NCBI RefSeq assembly: GCF_017491605.1 | Contig: NZ_JAFGYY010000013.1 | Location: 62,001 to 126,000 of the forward strand | Length of the DNA stretch: 64,000 nt | From: Pseudomonas sp. 30_B | GTDB lineage: Bacteria; Pseudomonadota; Gammaproteobacteria; Pseudomonadales; Pseudomonadaceae | Direction of reading: 5' to 3' | Shown here: piece by piece, positions 28,128 to 36,547 of the stretch | Numbering within the stretch: position 1 is the first letter of the stretch | Layout of the letters: the number at the start of each line of letters is the position of its first letter | The notes under the pieces: generated by a model | Told to the model about the DNA's origin: nothing | The model's input: only the letters and a program-made list of their open reading frames with translations | Databases searched by the model: none | Made by a program: the position numbers and the translations under genes

Positions 28128-30131
28128 ATGGTGTGGCAATGGAGTAATCAAATTCGTCAACGACTCTTGCGCTTGCCCAGGCGGCACAAGCGCTGCCTGC
28201 AAGTCGTTGTCGACGTCGTCCTGGTCTGGATTGCCCTCTGGCTGGCTTTCGTCGTTCGCCTGGGCGAATTCGACGCCGTTCGTCCTTTCAATGGCCATGG
28301 GTGGTTGTTCGTTATCGCTCCTCTGATTGCCCTACCGCTCTTTATTCGTTTCGGCATGTACCGGGCGGTGATGCGCTACCTGGGCAACGATGCATTGGTC
28401 GCCATTGCCAAGGCGGTTTCGCTTTCGGCCCTGCTGCTGGCCCTGGTGATTTATTGGTACCGCGGCAGCACAGTGAATGTTCCGCGTTCGATGGTGTTCA
28501 ACTATTGGTGGCTGAGCCTCATGCTGCTTGGCGGATTACGCCTGGCGATGCGTCAGTTCTTCATGGGCGACTGGTTCGATCCCCGGGCACGAGCCAATAT
28601 CGCCCGAGGTGACGGGCGTATACGCGTAGCCATTTATGGTGCGGGCGCTGCGGGCAATCAGTTGGTAGCGGCCTTGCGCATGGGCCGCACCCTGCTGCCG
28701 GTGGCATTTATCGATGACGATTCGTCCATAGCTGGCCGAGTCATTTCGGGATTGCAGGTATACAAGCCCAAGCATATCGCGCAGTTGATCGATGAAACTG
28801 CAGCAAGCGAGGTGTTGCTGGCCATTCCGTCGGCGTCTCGTGGGCGTCGTCGTGAAATGTTGGGAATGCTCGAAGCGTATCCACTGCATGTCCGTTCGGT
28901 GCCGGGAGTCATGGACCTCGCCAGCGGCAAGGTCAAGGTCGACGATCTGCAGGAAGTCGACATTGCCGACCTGCTCGGGCGCGATGCCGTGCCGCCGCAG
29001 CAGGAGCTGTTCGAGCGTTGCATCAAGAGGCAGTCGGTACTGGTTACAGGAGCCGGTGGCTCGATCGGTTCGGAGTTGTGCAGGCAGATTCTGTCTTCCG
29101 GGGCTCGGGTGCTGATTCTGTTCGAGCATTCCGAATTCAATCTCTACAGCATTCACAGCGAGTTGGAGCGGCGCATCGTTCGCGAATCGCTGAAGATCCA
29201 GCTGGTGCCGATACTCGGCTCGATTCGCAATCCAGTTCGACTGCAGGATGTATTGAAAACCTGGCAGGTGAATACTGTTTATCACGCGGCGGCCTACAAA
29301 CATGTGCCAATGGTGGAGCACAACATCGCCGAGGGCGTACTGAACAATCTGCTTGGCACCCTGTATACCGCGCAGTCGGCAATCAAGGCGGGAGTGGCGA
29401 ATTTCGTACTGATTTCGACCGACAAGGCGGTGCGGCCGACCAACGTCATGGGCAGCACCAAGCGACTGGCGGAAATGGTGCTGCAAGCGCTGAGCCGAGA
29501 GGCTGCACCGGCATTGCATGGCGACGGTAGCGTTCACCAGGTGAACAAGACCCGTTTCACCATGGTGCGTTTCGGCAATGTCCTGGGCTCTTCCGGCTCG
29601 GTGATTCCGCTGTTCCGTGAGCAGATCAAGCGCGGCGGCCCGGTCACTGTTACCCACCCGAATATCACACGTTACTTCATGACCATTCCGGAAGCTGCAC
29701 AGCTGGTTATTCAGGCAGGGTCCATGGGGCAAGGCGGCGACGTGTTCGTGCTCGATATGGGCAGCCCAGTGAAGATTGTCGACCTGGCCGAGAAGATGAT
29801 CAGGTTGTCGGGGCTCAGCGTGCGCTCCGAGTCCGATCCGCATGGGGATATCTCCATCGAGTTTTCCGGGTTGCGCCCAGGCGAGAAGCTCTACGAAGAG
29901 CTTCTGATTGGCGACAACGTGCAGCCAACCGAGCATCCCATGATCATGCGTGCCAATGAGGAATACCTTTCCTGGGATGTACTCAAGGAGCGCGTGGAAG
30001 CGTTGCTCACGGCTGTTGAAGCGGATGATTTTGTTCAGGTTCGGCAACTGCTACGTGAAACCGTCAGCGGTTATGTCCCGGATGGAGACATCGTCGATCA
30101 CATCTATATCCAACGCCGAACGGACATGTGA
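28128..30131 (+). CDS. wbpM: UDP-GlcNAc C6 dehydratase WbpM
   Basis: A 667-residue membrane-anchored enzyme making UDP-4-keto-6-deoxy-GlcNAc, the precursor of D-QuiNAc and D-FucNAc. About four membrane helices fill residues 15-145. A CoA-binding-like Rossmann region follows (AIYGAGAAGNQL near 168-179), then the FlaA1 catalytic domain with TGAGGSIGSELC near 305-316. The triad is of the altered type: STDKAV precedes Met441-X3-Lys445 where other SDRs have Tyr-X3-Lys. wbpM closes O-antigen clusters in P. aeruginosa, and the same seems true here, since the following DNA belongs to the old rml locus. GAGGA lies before the ATG. Confidence 0.95.
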   Translation: MVWQWSNQIRQRLLRLPRRHKRCLQVVVDVVLVWIALWLAFVVRLGEFDAVRPFNGHGWLFVIAPLIALPLFIRFGMYRAVMRYLGNDALVAIAKAVSLSALLLALVIYWYRGSTVNVPRSMVFNYWWLSLMLLGGLRLAMRQFFMGDWFDPRARANIARGDGRIRVAIYGAGAAGNQLVAALRMGRTLLPVAFIDDDSSIAGRVISGLQVYKPKHIAQLIDETAASEVLLAIPSASRGRRREMLGMLEAYPLHVRSVPGVMDLASGKVKVDDLQEVDIADLLGRDAVPPQQELFERCIKRQSVLVTGAGGSIGSELCRQILSSGARVLILFEHSEFNLYSIHSELERRIVRESLKIQLVPILGSIRNPVRLQDVLKTWQVNTVYHAAAYKHVPMVEHNIAEGVLNNLLGTLYTAQSAIKAGVANFVLISTDKAVRPTNVMGSTKRLAEMVLQALSREAAPALHGDGSVHQVNKTRFTMVRFGNVLGSSGSVIPLFREQIKRGGPVTVTHPNITRYFMTIPEAAQLVIQAGSMGQGGDVFVLDMGSPVKIVDLAEKMIRLSGLSVRSESDPHGDISIEFSGLRPGEKLYEELLIGDNVQPTEHPMIMRANEEYLSWDVLKERVEALLTAVEADDFVQVRQLLRETVSGYVPDGDIVDHIYIQRRTDM

Positions 30132-30288
30132 GGCCATGGTTTAACCGGCTATTTGCAGGGTAGTTGTCACTTGAACATCTCACCCTGCGGCAGCGTGTTC
30201 TGTAACATCCGACACTGCTGACGGCTGGCTGGCCTCTACCGGACGATACTGCCCGGCAACCTCTGCAGGTTGCCGTATCACCTCCACA

Positions 30289-30756
30289 ATGCCCCTGATC
30301 CAAGACGCCCCTCGTCACATCAGGTCCAACTCTGTCCTCGGCTGGACTGCTGCACACTCTGAACAGTGATCAGCCTGGACAAGCGGGCCGACGCCGGCAA
30401 CCGAGCGAGCCTGGCCGACCTCGATGACGACGACAAGCGAGCCTTTGTCCATGACGATGCAGGGCATGTGGACAAGACCTACAATGCCAGAGGCTGGAAC
30501 GAGAAATCCCGGCAAGAAGTGGTAGACCACGTCTGTGACGGACTCGACCGGGAGTCTCCTCGCAACGAAGGTCCCGGCACCGTGAGCAGATTCACTTCCT
30601 CAAGGGCAGCCCCTGCCACGATCACCGCTGCGCCATCGATGCCATGCTCCTGGAGTGTGGGTTGGACCGGAGCTGGCAGAGACCTTTGATAGTGGAACTG
30701 CCAAATCGCCCGCGGGCCCCGAAAGCGTTGCCAGCGGGCCTATCGTCAATGACTGA
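30289..30756 (+). pseudogene. rmlB: Remnant of rmlB (dTDP-glucose 4,6-dehydratase), deleted and frameshifted
   Basis: Read in more than one frame, this stretch aligns with P. aeruginosa RmlB as I remember it. From the ATG at 30289, HIRSNSVLGWTAAHSE stands for FIGANFVLDWLALHDE. After a one-base frameshift, VISLDKRADAGNR stands for [13 protein letters not shown]. After an internal deletion of roughly 190 codons, TYNARGWNEK stands for TYNVGGWNEK. Near the end, CHDHRCAIDA stands for GHDRRYAIDA, and in a shifted frame PELAETFDSG stands for PAETFDSG. The frame ends at the TGA at 30754-30756, just before rmlD. The catalytic TDE and YxxxK region is gone, so it cannot be active. It is the first gene of the ancestral rmlBDAC operon. 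Confidence 0.88.
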
Positions 30757-30769
30757 GCCAACAGTGCAT

Positions 30770-31675
30770 ATGAACGACATTCTGATCCTCGGGGCCAACG
30801 GCCAGGTCGGCTGGGAGTTGCAACGCTCTCTATCCCCCCTGGGTCAGCTGACCATCTGCGATCGCCAGCGCGGCAACCTGGAGGACACCGAGGGTCTACG
30901 TTCGCTGGTGCAGTCCATACGCCCTGCTATCATCGTCAACGCCGCTGCCTATACCTCAGTCGACAAGGCGGAGGCCGACGTCGACCGGGCACGTCGGGTG
31001 AATGCCGAGGCCGCCTGCGTGCTGGCAGAACTGGCTGCCGACCTGGACGCCTGGCTCGTACATTATTCGACCGACTATGTATTCGACGGCAGCGGCACCC
31101 AACCCTTCCGCGAAAACGACCCTACCGGACCACTCAACATCTATGGCAGAACGAAGCTGGAGGGCGATCAGGCGATTCTCAACAGTAATTGCCGCCACCT
31201 GATCTTCCGTACCAGTTGGGTCTATGCCGCGCGCGGTACGAACTTCGCCAGGACCATGCTGCGCCTGGCGGCGGAACGCGAGGAGCTGCGCGTGATTGCC
31301 GATCAGGTCGGCGCACCAACCAGTGCCGAATTGATCGCCGACGTCACCGCCCAGGTGCTCGCACAGCTACGCTATCGTCCTGACGCCCGATCGCTTGCCG
31401 GCCTCTATCACCTAACCGCAGATGGCGCGGTCAGCTGGCACGGCTACGCGCGCTTCGTGATCGAGCAGGCCATCGCCCTGGGGTTGCCGCTTCGCACCCT
31501 GTCAGAGCAGATTCTGCCAATCCCTACCCAGGACTACCCACTACCGGCAACACGCCCCAAAAACTCTCGCCTCGATACCCGCAAACTGCGGGAAACGTTC
31601 GGCCTGAACCTGCCTGCATGGGAAACTCACGTGAAGCGGATGCTGATCGAACTGGCGGGAGAAAAAGCCGCATGA
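30770..31675 (+). CDS. rmlD: dTDP-4-dehydrorhamnose reductase RmlD
   Basis: A 301-residue SDR making dTDP-L-rhamnose, last step of the pathway. LGANGQVGWEL is at about residues 6-16, VHYSTDYVFDGSG at about 100-112 and YGRTKLEGD at about 125-133, the normal active site. The ATG at 30770 gives MNDILILGANGQ as in the family; another ATG seven codons upstream and a longer frame from 30644 are not preferred, as they fall in the rmlB remnant. It is intact although the genes on both sides are broken. Its substrate must come from rffG/rffH at 13-15 kb and RmlC. The stop overlaps the start codon of the rmlA remnant (ATGA). Confidence 0.93.
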   Translation: MNDILILGANGQVGWELQRSLSPLGQLTICDRQRGNLEDTEGLRSLVQSIRPAIIVNAAAYTSVDKAEADVDRARRVNAEAACVLAELAADLDAWLVHYSTDYVFDGSGTQPFRENDPTGPLNIYGRTKLEGDQAILNSNCRHLIFRTSWVYAARGTNFARTMLRLAAEREELRVIADQVGAPTSAELIADVTAQVLAQLRYRPDARSLAGLYHLTADGAVSWHGYARFVIEQAIALGLPLRTLSEQILPIPTQDYPLPATRPKNSRLDTRKLRETFGLNLPAWETHVKRMLIELAGEKAA

Positions 31676-32079
31676 AGCGTAAAGACATCCGGGAATGTTG
31701 ATCATCTTTACACCAGAGGACGCTCCACCGAATCAGTAACTGCCGGGCGACGGCAACCAATGAGGCATCGGGATCGCCAAGAGCCTCCCCTGACACGCGG
31801 CGAACTGGAAATCACCGACGTTAATCACATCCGCCTGGAAAAGAGCGAGTTGTCGGTTGAGATCCTGGGACGCGGCTATGCTGGCTGAATACCGGCATCC
31901 GTGAATCCCTGCTCGAAGCCGGTCAACTCATCACAACCTTGGAGAACCGGCAGGGACTCAAGGTCGCGTGCCCGGACGAGACTACCTCCCGCCAGGGATG
32001 GATCGGTCCGGAAGTCCTGCCAAAGCTGGTCGTACCGCTGCCCCAAGCGGGCACGGCCTGTATCTCCAACGCCTCCTGA
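31672..32079 (+). pseudogene. rmlA: Remnant of rmlA (glucose-1-phosphate thymidylyltransferase), deleted and frameshifted
   Basis: The ATG at 31672 with MKRKDI still matches the P. aeruginosa RmlA start MKRKGI, and keeps the ATGA overlap with rmlD. After a deletion, MLIIFTPEDAPPNQ at about 31694-31735 matches ILIISTPQDTPRFQ, and LPGDGN follows. After a second deletion of about 120 codons come RGELEITDVN and ELSVEILGRGYA. A frameshift follows, then NTGIRESLLEAGQLITTLEN and RQGLKVACPDE, ending at a TGA at 32077-32079. The nucleotide-binding GGSGTRL and catalytic residues are lost. The gene is dead; the role can be taken by rffH at 14161. Confidence 0.9.
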
Positions 32080-32095
32080 CACAGACGGTGCACCG

Positions 32096-32641
32096 ATGAA
32101 CGTCACCCCGCTGGCCATTCCCGATGTTCTATTGATCGAACCCCAGGTATTCGCTGATAGCCGTGGCTTCTTCTTCGAAAGCTACAACCAGCAGAAACTC
32201 GAACAGTCGATCGCCCGCAAGATCAATTTCGTACAGGACAACCACTCCTGCTCGTCCCGTGGTGTGCTGCGCGGCCTGCACTATCAAATTCGCCAGGCCC
32301 AGGGAAAATTGGTGCGCGTCGTTCGGGGCGCGGTGTTTGATGTCAGCGTGGACATCCGTCGTGGCTCGCCGACCTTCGGCCAGTGGGTCGGACAAGTCCT
32401 CAGCGAAGAGAACAGACGACAGGTATGGATTCCCGAAGGCTTCGCCCACGGTTTCCTGGTGCTCAGCGAAAGTGCCGAGTTTCTCTACAAAACCACGGAT
32501 TTCTGGGCGCCGGAACATGAGCGCTGCATCGCCTGGAACGATCCGGAACTCGCCATCGACTGGCCACTCGACGCAGAGCCGGTACTGTCCGGGAAGGACC
32601 GAGAAGGGCGCCGTCTGGCAGACGCCGAACTCTTCGACTGA
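32096..32641 (+). CDS. rmlC: dTDP-4-dehydrorhamnose 3,5-epimerase RmlC
   Basis: A 181-residue cupin epimerase, the third enzyme of dTDP-L-rhamnose synthesis, usually a dimer. Visible are FFESYNQQKLE at about residues 24-34, QDNHSCSSRGVLRGLHYQ at about 47-64 with the catalytic His in RGLHYQ, and IPEGFAHGF near 115-123. The ATG at 32096 gives the standard length; frames open further upstream run through the rmlA remnant. It is intact. dTDP-L-rhamnose is needed for the LPS outer core and rhamnolipids in Pseudomonas, which explains why rmlC and rmlD were kept. Confidence 0.95.
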   Translation: MNVTPLAIPDVLLIEPQVFADSRGFFFESYNQQKLEQSIARKINFVQDNHSCSSRGVLRGLHYQIRQAQGKLVRVVRGAVFDVSVDIRRGSPTFGQWVGQVLSEENRRQVWIPEGFAHGFLVLSESAEFLYKTTDFWAPEHERCIAWNDPELAIDWPLDAEPVLSGKDREGRRLADAELFD

Positions 32642-32754
32642 GGCCCCGAGAGACAGTTGTCCGCGAGCGAGCCGCAAGGGGCTGAGCAGTTCGCCGGATG
32701 CAACCTGCCCGGCATTGATCGGTGTAGCATCCACAGCGAATACGCCCCCACGCG

Positions 32755-34566
32755 ATGTATGCCGACTTGAACCTTCACCTCACCCGCTGGCGCTCGCTGG
32801 CTCTTCTCGCCCTGCTGCTGGCGCCGCTGCTCTGGCCGCTGCACCACTTCGCCGAACGCTACTACAGCCAGCAGATCGCCCAGCAGAACCAGCAGACCCT
32901 CGACCTCTACGTCGCCAACCTGCTCGGTACGTTGCGCCGCTATGAGGACCTGCCGCCGATCCTCGGCGAGCTTCCGACGCTACGGGCCGCGCTCCAGTCT
33001 CCCGGCAACCTGCTCCTGCAGAACGCCGCCAATCTCGAACTGGCGCGAATCCGCGGGCGCACCGGCGCCGACGTGATCTACCTGATGCAACCGGACGGCC
33101 TGACCCGCGCCGCCTCCAACTGGGATCAGCCCGACAGCTTCGTCGGCCGCAACTTCTCGTTCCGTCCTTACTATAAGGAAGCGATGCAGGGGCGCCCCGC
33201 GCGCTTCTTCGGCCTGGGCACCACTTCCAAGCGTCGCGGCTACTTCTTCGCCAGCGAGGTGCGCGACGGGGATACGCTGCTGGGTGTGCTGGTGGTGAAG
33301 GTCGACCTGGAACACATGGAACAGCTGTGGGGCAATACGCCCGACCAGTTACTGGTGATGGACAGCGACGGCGTGGTCATCCTGTCGTCCAACAAGGCCT
33401 GGCGCTTCCATACCAGCCGCGAGCTGTCGCCGGCCAAGCAGCGCGAAATCGCTGAGAACATCCCCTACCCCGTCCTGCATCCCGCACCGCTGAAGATCGA
33501 CCAGCGCCGCTGGATCAGCCAGAGCCGCCAATTGCCGGAAACCGGCTGGACCGTCAGCATCTATACCCCGCGCACCCAGGTCGACGGCCCGGTGCGCAGC
33601 GTCGTGCTGATCGGCGCGGCCACCCTCGTCGCGCTGCTTCTGCTGCTGTCGCTGCTGACCATCAGCCGCCGTCACTACCTCGAACGCATCGAACTGGAGG
33701 CTCAGGCCAAGCACGAGCTGGAGCTGCGTGTTCAGGAGCGCACCCAGGAACTGGAAGATGCCAACACCCGCCTGCAGGAAGAGGTCCGCAACCGCGAACA
33801 GGCCCAGCGCGAACTCATGCATGCCCAGGACGAGGTGGTACAGGCCGGCAAGCTGACCGCACTGGGCACCATGTCCGCCAGCATCAGCCACGAACTCAAC
33901 CAGCCGCTGGCGGCGATCCGCAGCTACGCCGACAACGCCCGCGTGCTGCTCGACCACGAGCGCTACGATGATGCCCGCGGCAACCTCCAACAGATCGGCG
34001 AGCTGACCGGACGCATGGCCTCGATCATCGGCCACCTCAAGGCCTATGCCCGTGGCGCCCGGCGCGCGCCGGAGAACGTCGCCCTGCAGCCGGCGATCAA
34101 CGATGCCCTGGCGCTGGTCGCGCCGCGCCGGCAGGCGATGAACGTGGAACTGCTGCGCGACCTGCCGGATGCCGCGATCTGGGTGCAGGCCGGCGAGACC
34201 CGGCTACGGCAGATTCTCTCCAACCTGCTGTCCAACGCCCTCGACGCCCTCACGGAGAAGGCGCCACCGCGACGCATCTGGCTGACCGCCGAGCAGACGC
34301 CCGAGCGCATCATCCTGTCCCTGCGCGACAACGGCCCCGGCTTCTCCGAGCAGGCGCTGGCCCATGCCCGCGAACCCTTCTTCACCACCAAGACCAGCGC
34401 CAAGGGCCTTGGCCTGGGCCTCGCCATCTGCGACACCCTGTTACGAACGCTCGGCGGTCATCTGGAATTGGGGAATCACCCCGAGGGCGGCGCTCTCGTA
34501 CAATTACACCTGTTGCCGGGCATCCCCGGCGTGACTTCGACGCCGCAGGAGGAAACCCGCGCATGA
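32755..34566 (+). CDS. dctB: C4-dicarboxylate-type sensor histidine kinase DctB
   Basis: A 603-residue membrane sensor kinase. Helices at about residues 13-32 and 283-302 enclose a periplasmic double-PAS-like sensor domain with NWDQPDSFVGRNFSFRPYY. A coiled coil (about 310-360) follows, then the HisKA domain with phosphorylated His379 in SISHELNQPLAAIRSYADN. The ATPase domain has an N-box in LLSNALDAL, DNGPGFSE and GLGLGLAI. DctB-type kinases sense succinate, fumarate and malate and drive sigma-54-dependent transporter genes. Its stop overlaps the dctD start (ATGA). It lies where PAO1 has PA5165, from memory. Ligand identity is inferred. Confidence 0.87.
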   Translation: MYADLNLHLTRWRSLALLALLLAPLLWPLHHFAERYYSQQIAQQNQQTLDLYVANLLGTLRRYEDLPPILGELPTLRAALQSPGNLLLQNAANLELARIRGRTGADVIYLMQPDGLTRAASNWDQPDSFVGRNFSFRPYYKEAMQGRPARFFGLGTTSKRRGYFFASEVRDGDTLLGVLVVKVDLEHMEQLWGNTPDQLLVMDSDGVVILSSNKAWRFHTSRELSPAKQREIAENIPYPVLHPAPLKIDQRRWISQSRQLPETGWTVSIYTPRTQVDGPVRSVVLIGAATLVALLLLLSLLTISRRHYLERIELEAQAKHELELRVQERTQELEDANTRLQEEVRNREQAQRELMHAQDEVVQAGKLTALGTMSASISHELNQPLAAIRSYADNARVLLDHERYDDARGNLQQIGELTGRMASIIGHLKAYARGARRAPENVALQPAINDALALVAPRRQAMNVELLRDLPDAAIWVQAGETRLRQILSNLLSNALDALTEKAPPRRIWLTAEQTPERIILSLRDNGPGFSEQALAHAREPFFTTKTSAKGLGLGLAICDTLLRTLGGHLELGNHPEGGALVQLHLLPGIPGVTSTPQEETRA

Positions 34567-35954
34567 GTTTGGCCGCGCCCTTCGATCCCACCACCCAGGT
34601 GCTGCTGATCGACGATGATCCGCATCTGCGCCAGGCACTGTGCCAGACCCTCGACCTGGCCGGCTTCAAGGTCATCGCCCTGGCCGATGCGCGCCAGCTC
34701 GATACCCAGCAGGCGCGGGACTGGCCCGGCGTGATCGTCAGCGATATCCGCATGCCCGGCATCGACGGTCTGCAGTTGCTGGAGCAGTTGCACGCGCAGG
34801 ACGCCGAACTTCCGGTGATCCTGGTCACTGGTCACGGCGACGTCCCGCTGGCGGTCAAGGCCATGCGCTCGGGCGCCTATGACTTCCTGGAAAAACCCTT
34901 CCCCAGCGATGCATTGCTCGACAGCGTGCGCCGTGCCCTCGATGTGCGTCGCCTGGTGCTGGAGAACCGCAGCCTGCGCCTGGCGCTGTCCGAGCAGAAG
35001 GAACTGCGCGGCCGCCTGGTTGGCCAATCCGCCCCCATGCAACGCCTGCAGCAGCAAGTCGCCTCGTTGGCGGCGATCCAGGCGGACGTGCTGATCCTCG
35101 GCGAGACCGGCTCGGGCAAGGAGGTGGTCGCCCGCGCCCTGCATGACCTGTCCAGTCGCCGCAACGGTCCCTTTGTCGCCATCAATGCCGGTGCGCTGGC
35201 CGAGTCGGTGGTGGAGAGTGAGCTGTTCGGCCATGAGCAAGGCGCGTTCACCGGCGCGCAGAAGCGGCGCATCGGCAAGTTCGAATATGCCAATGGCGGC
35301 ACGCTGTTCCTCGACGAGATCGAGAGCATGAGCCTGGACGTGCAGGTCAAGCTGCTGCGCCTGCTGCAGGAACGTACTGTCGAGCGCCTGGGCTCCAACC
35401 AGCTCATCCCGCTGGATATCCGCATCATCGCCGCCACCAAGGAAGATCTGCGCCTGGCCTCGGACGAAGGCCGCTTCCGCGCCGACCTCTATTACCGCCT
35501 GAACGTCGCCAGCCTGCGCATCCCGCCGCTGCGCGAGCGCGGCGACGATATCCTCCTGCTGTTCCAGCACTTCGCCGAACGCGGAGCGCAGCGACACCGC
35601 CTGACAGCGCGCCCCCTGGACTCCGCACAGCGCGGGCAGCTGCTGGCCCACGGCTGGCCGGGCAACGTGCGCGAACTGCAGAACGCCGCGGAGCGTTATG
35701 CACTGGGACTGGACCTGGGACTCGACGAACTTGGCGCCCAGACGTCTCCGGCCACCACCGGCGCAGGGCTGAACGAACAGGTCGAGGCCTTCGAGCGCTC
35801 GCTGATCGCCGCCGAGATGAGCCGTCCGCACAGCTCGCTGCGCAGCCTGGCCGAAGCCCTCGGCGTGCCGCGCAAGACCCTGCACGACAAGCTGCGCAAG
35901 CACGGGCTGCTGTTCTCCGGTGGCGGGAATCCCGCCGAGGACGCCGACGGCTGA
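34563..35954 (+). CDS. dctD: Sigma-54-dependent response regulator DctD
   Basis: A 463-residue NtrC-family regulator. The receiver domain has the acidic pocket IDDD at 16-19, phosphorylated Asp61 and Lys111. The AAA+ domain has Walker A GETGSGKE at 180-187, the sigma-54-contacting GAFTGA at 227-232, and Walker B TLFLDEIE. A Fis-type helix-turn-helix closes the protein (LAEALGVPRKTLHDKLRKHG). It should activate dicarboxylate transport genes together with DctB. No dctPQM or dctA lies next to it, so its targets are elsewhere. Confidence 0.9.
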   Translation: MSLAAPFDPTTQVLLIDDDPHLRQALCQTLDLAGFKVIALADARQLDTQQARDWPGVIVSDIRMPGIDGLQLLEQLHAQDAELPVILVTGHGDVPLAVKAMRSGAYDFLEKPFPSDALLDSVRRALDVRRLVLENRSLRLALSEQKELRGRLVGQSAPMQRLQQQVASLAAIQADVLILGETGSGKEVVARALHDLSSRRNGPFVAINAGALAESVVESELFGHEQGAFTGAQKRRIGKFEYANGGTLFLDEIESMSLDVQVKLLRLLQERTVERLGSNQLIPLDIRIIAATKEDLRLASDEGRFRADLYYRLNVASLRIPPLRERGDDILLLFQHFAERGAQRHRLTARPLDSAQRGQLLAHGWPGNVRELQNAAERYALGLDLGLDELGAQTSPATTGAGLNEQVEAFERSLIAAEMSRPHSSLRSLAEALGVPRKTLHDKLRKHGLLFSGGGNPAEDADG

Positions 35955-36468
35955 GCAGGAATCCGCCTATTCAATGAGCGGCCCCATCGGGCAAAGCCCG
36001 GAAACTCAAGACGCAGCAGACTGGCACACCCCTTGCTCTTCATTTGTTAATGCGTGTTGCGCATTGCTTCGTGCCGCATCTGCCTGCGGCGCGCCCTCCG
36101 GGCCACGAACCCGGCGGTGTCCTTCGGCCCCCATGCCATCTGGCGCCTTCGGCGCTTCGCCGGGCGCAGCGATCCTGCCCCGGCCAATCCCTTCATCTCC
36201 CAAGTGACTTCGCCGCCCTCAGGCGCCTTCACTTGCATCAGAACGTTCCTACACACCCGGCCTCTCGCTGCAACCATTGCCCATGGCAAGCGTGCCGCAT
36301 CGCACATCTGGATGGACGCGGCAGCAAACTGCCACAGCGCTGTCACATAACTGCGATCAAATTTTCACGAAAGCCTCTCTAAATCGGGCATTACTGGGAA
36401 ATTCCTTCTATCTTGTCAGCGGGGTGAGCGGGGCTGGAGTACCGCTCAATACATTGGATAGCAAGCTA

Positions 36469-36482
36469 TTGACCCACGTCAG
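36469..36482 (+). promoter_or_regulatory. ANR box of the arcDABC promoter
   Basis: TTGAC-CCAC-GTCAG matches the FNR/ANR consensus TTGAC/T-N4-A/GTCAA except for the last base. It is centred near 36475.5, about 41-44 bases before the start expected from TAATAG (36508-36513), the normal place for ANR activation. It lies 66 bases before the arcD start codon. Anaerobic induction of arcDABC by ANR is established in P. aeruginosa. Confidence 0.8.
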
Positions 36483-36496
36483 GGAGCGTCCCTGAC
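36478..36496. promoter_or_regulatory. Perfect inverted repeat overlapping the ANR box
   Basis: GTCAGGGA at 36478-36485 and TCCCTGAC at 36489-36496 form a perfect 8-base dyad with a 3-base spacer. It shares GTCAG with the ANR box and sits between it and the -10 region. It could bind a second regulator; ArgR and the nitrate regulators act on this operon in P. aeruginosa, but I cannot match it to their consensus. Confidence 0.5.
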
Positions 36497-36507
36497 AGAC
36501 GGCGCTT

Positions 36508-36519
36508 AATAGCTACACT
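36508..36519 (+). promoter_or_regulatory. Candidate -10 region of arcDABC
   Basis: TAATAG at 36508-36513 and TACACT at 36514-36519 are both plausible -10 hexamers. The first fits the spacing expected for an ANR site centred at -41.5. A ribosome site AGGGAGA (36534-36540) precedes the arcD ATG. Confidence 0.5.
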
Positions 36520-36547
36520 CTCCAACTTCCTATAGGGAGATTCTTAA

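Larger units (their letters stand above)
35955..36547. other. Intergenic region before arcD
   Basis: A 593-base gap. Several short frames of about 65-112 codons at 35920-36382 lie on both strands, overlap each other and show no family features. GC falls towards arcD. The last 80 bases hold the arc promoter elements listed separately. In PAO1 dctPQM lies between dctD and arcD; I see no remnant of it here. Confidence 0.55.

Noticed and set aside
36054..36350. Overlapping 95-112-codon frames in the dctD-arcD gap
   Set aside because: They occur in several frames on both strands over the same GC-rich stretch and show no domain or ribosome site.
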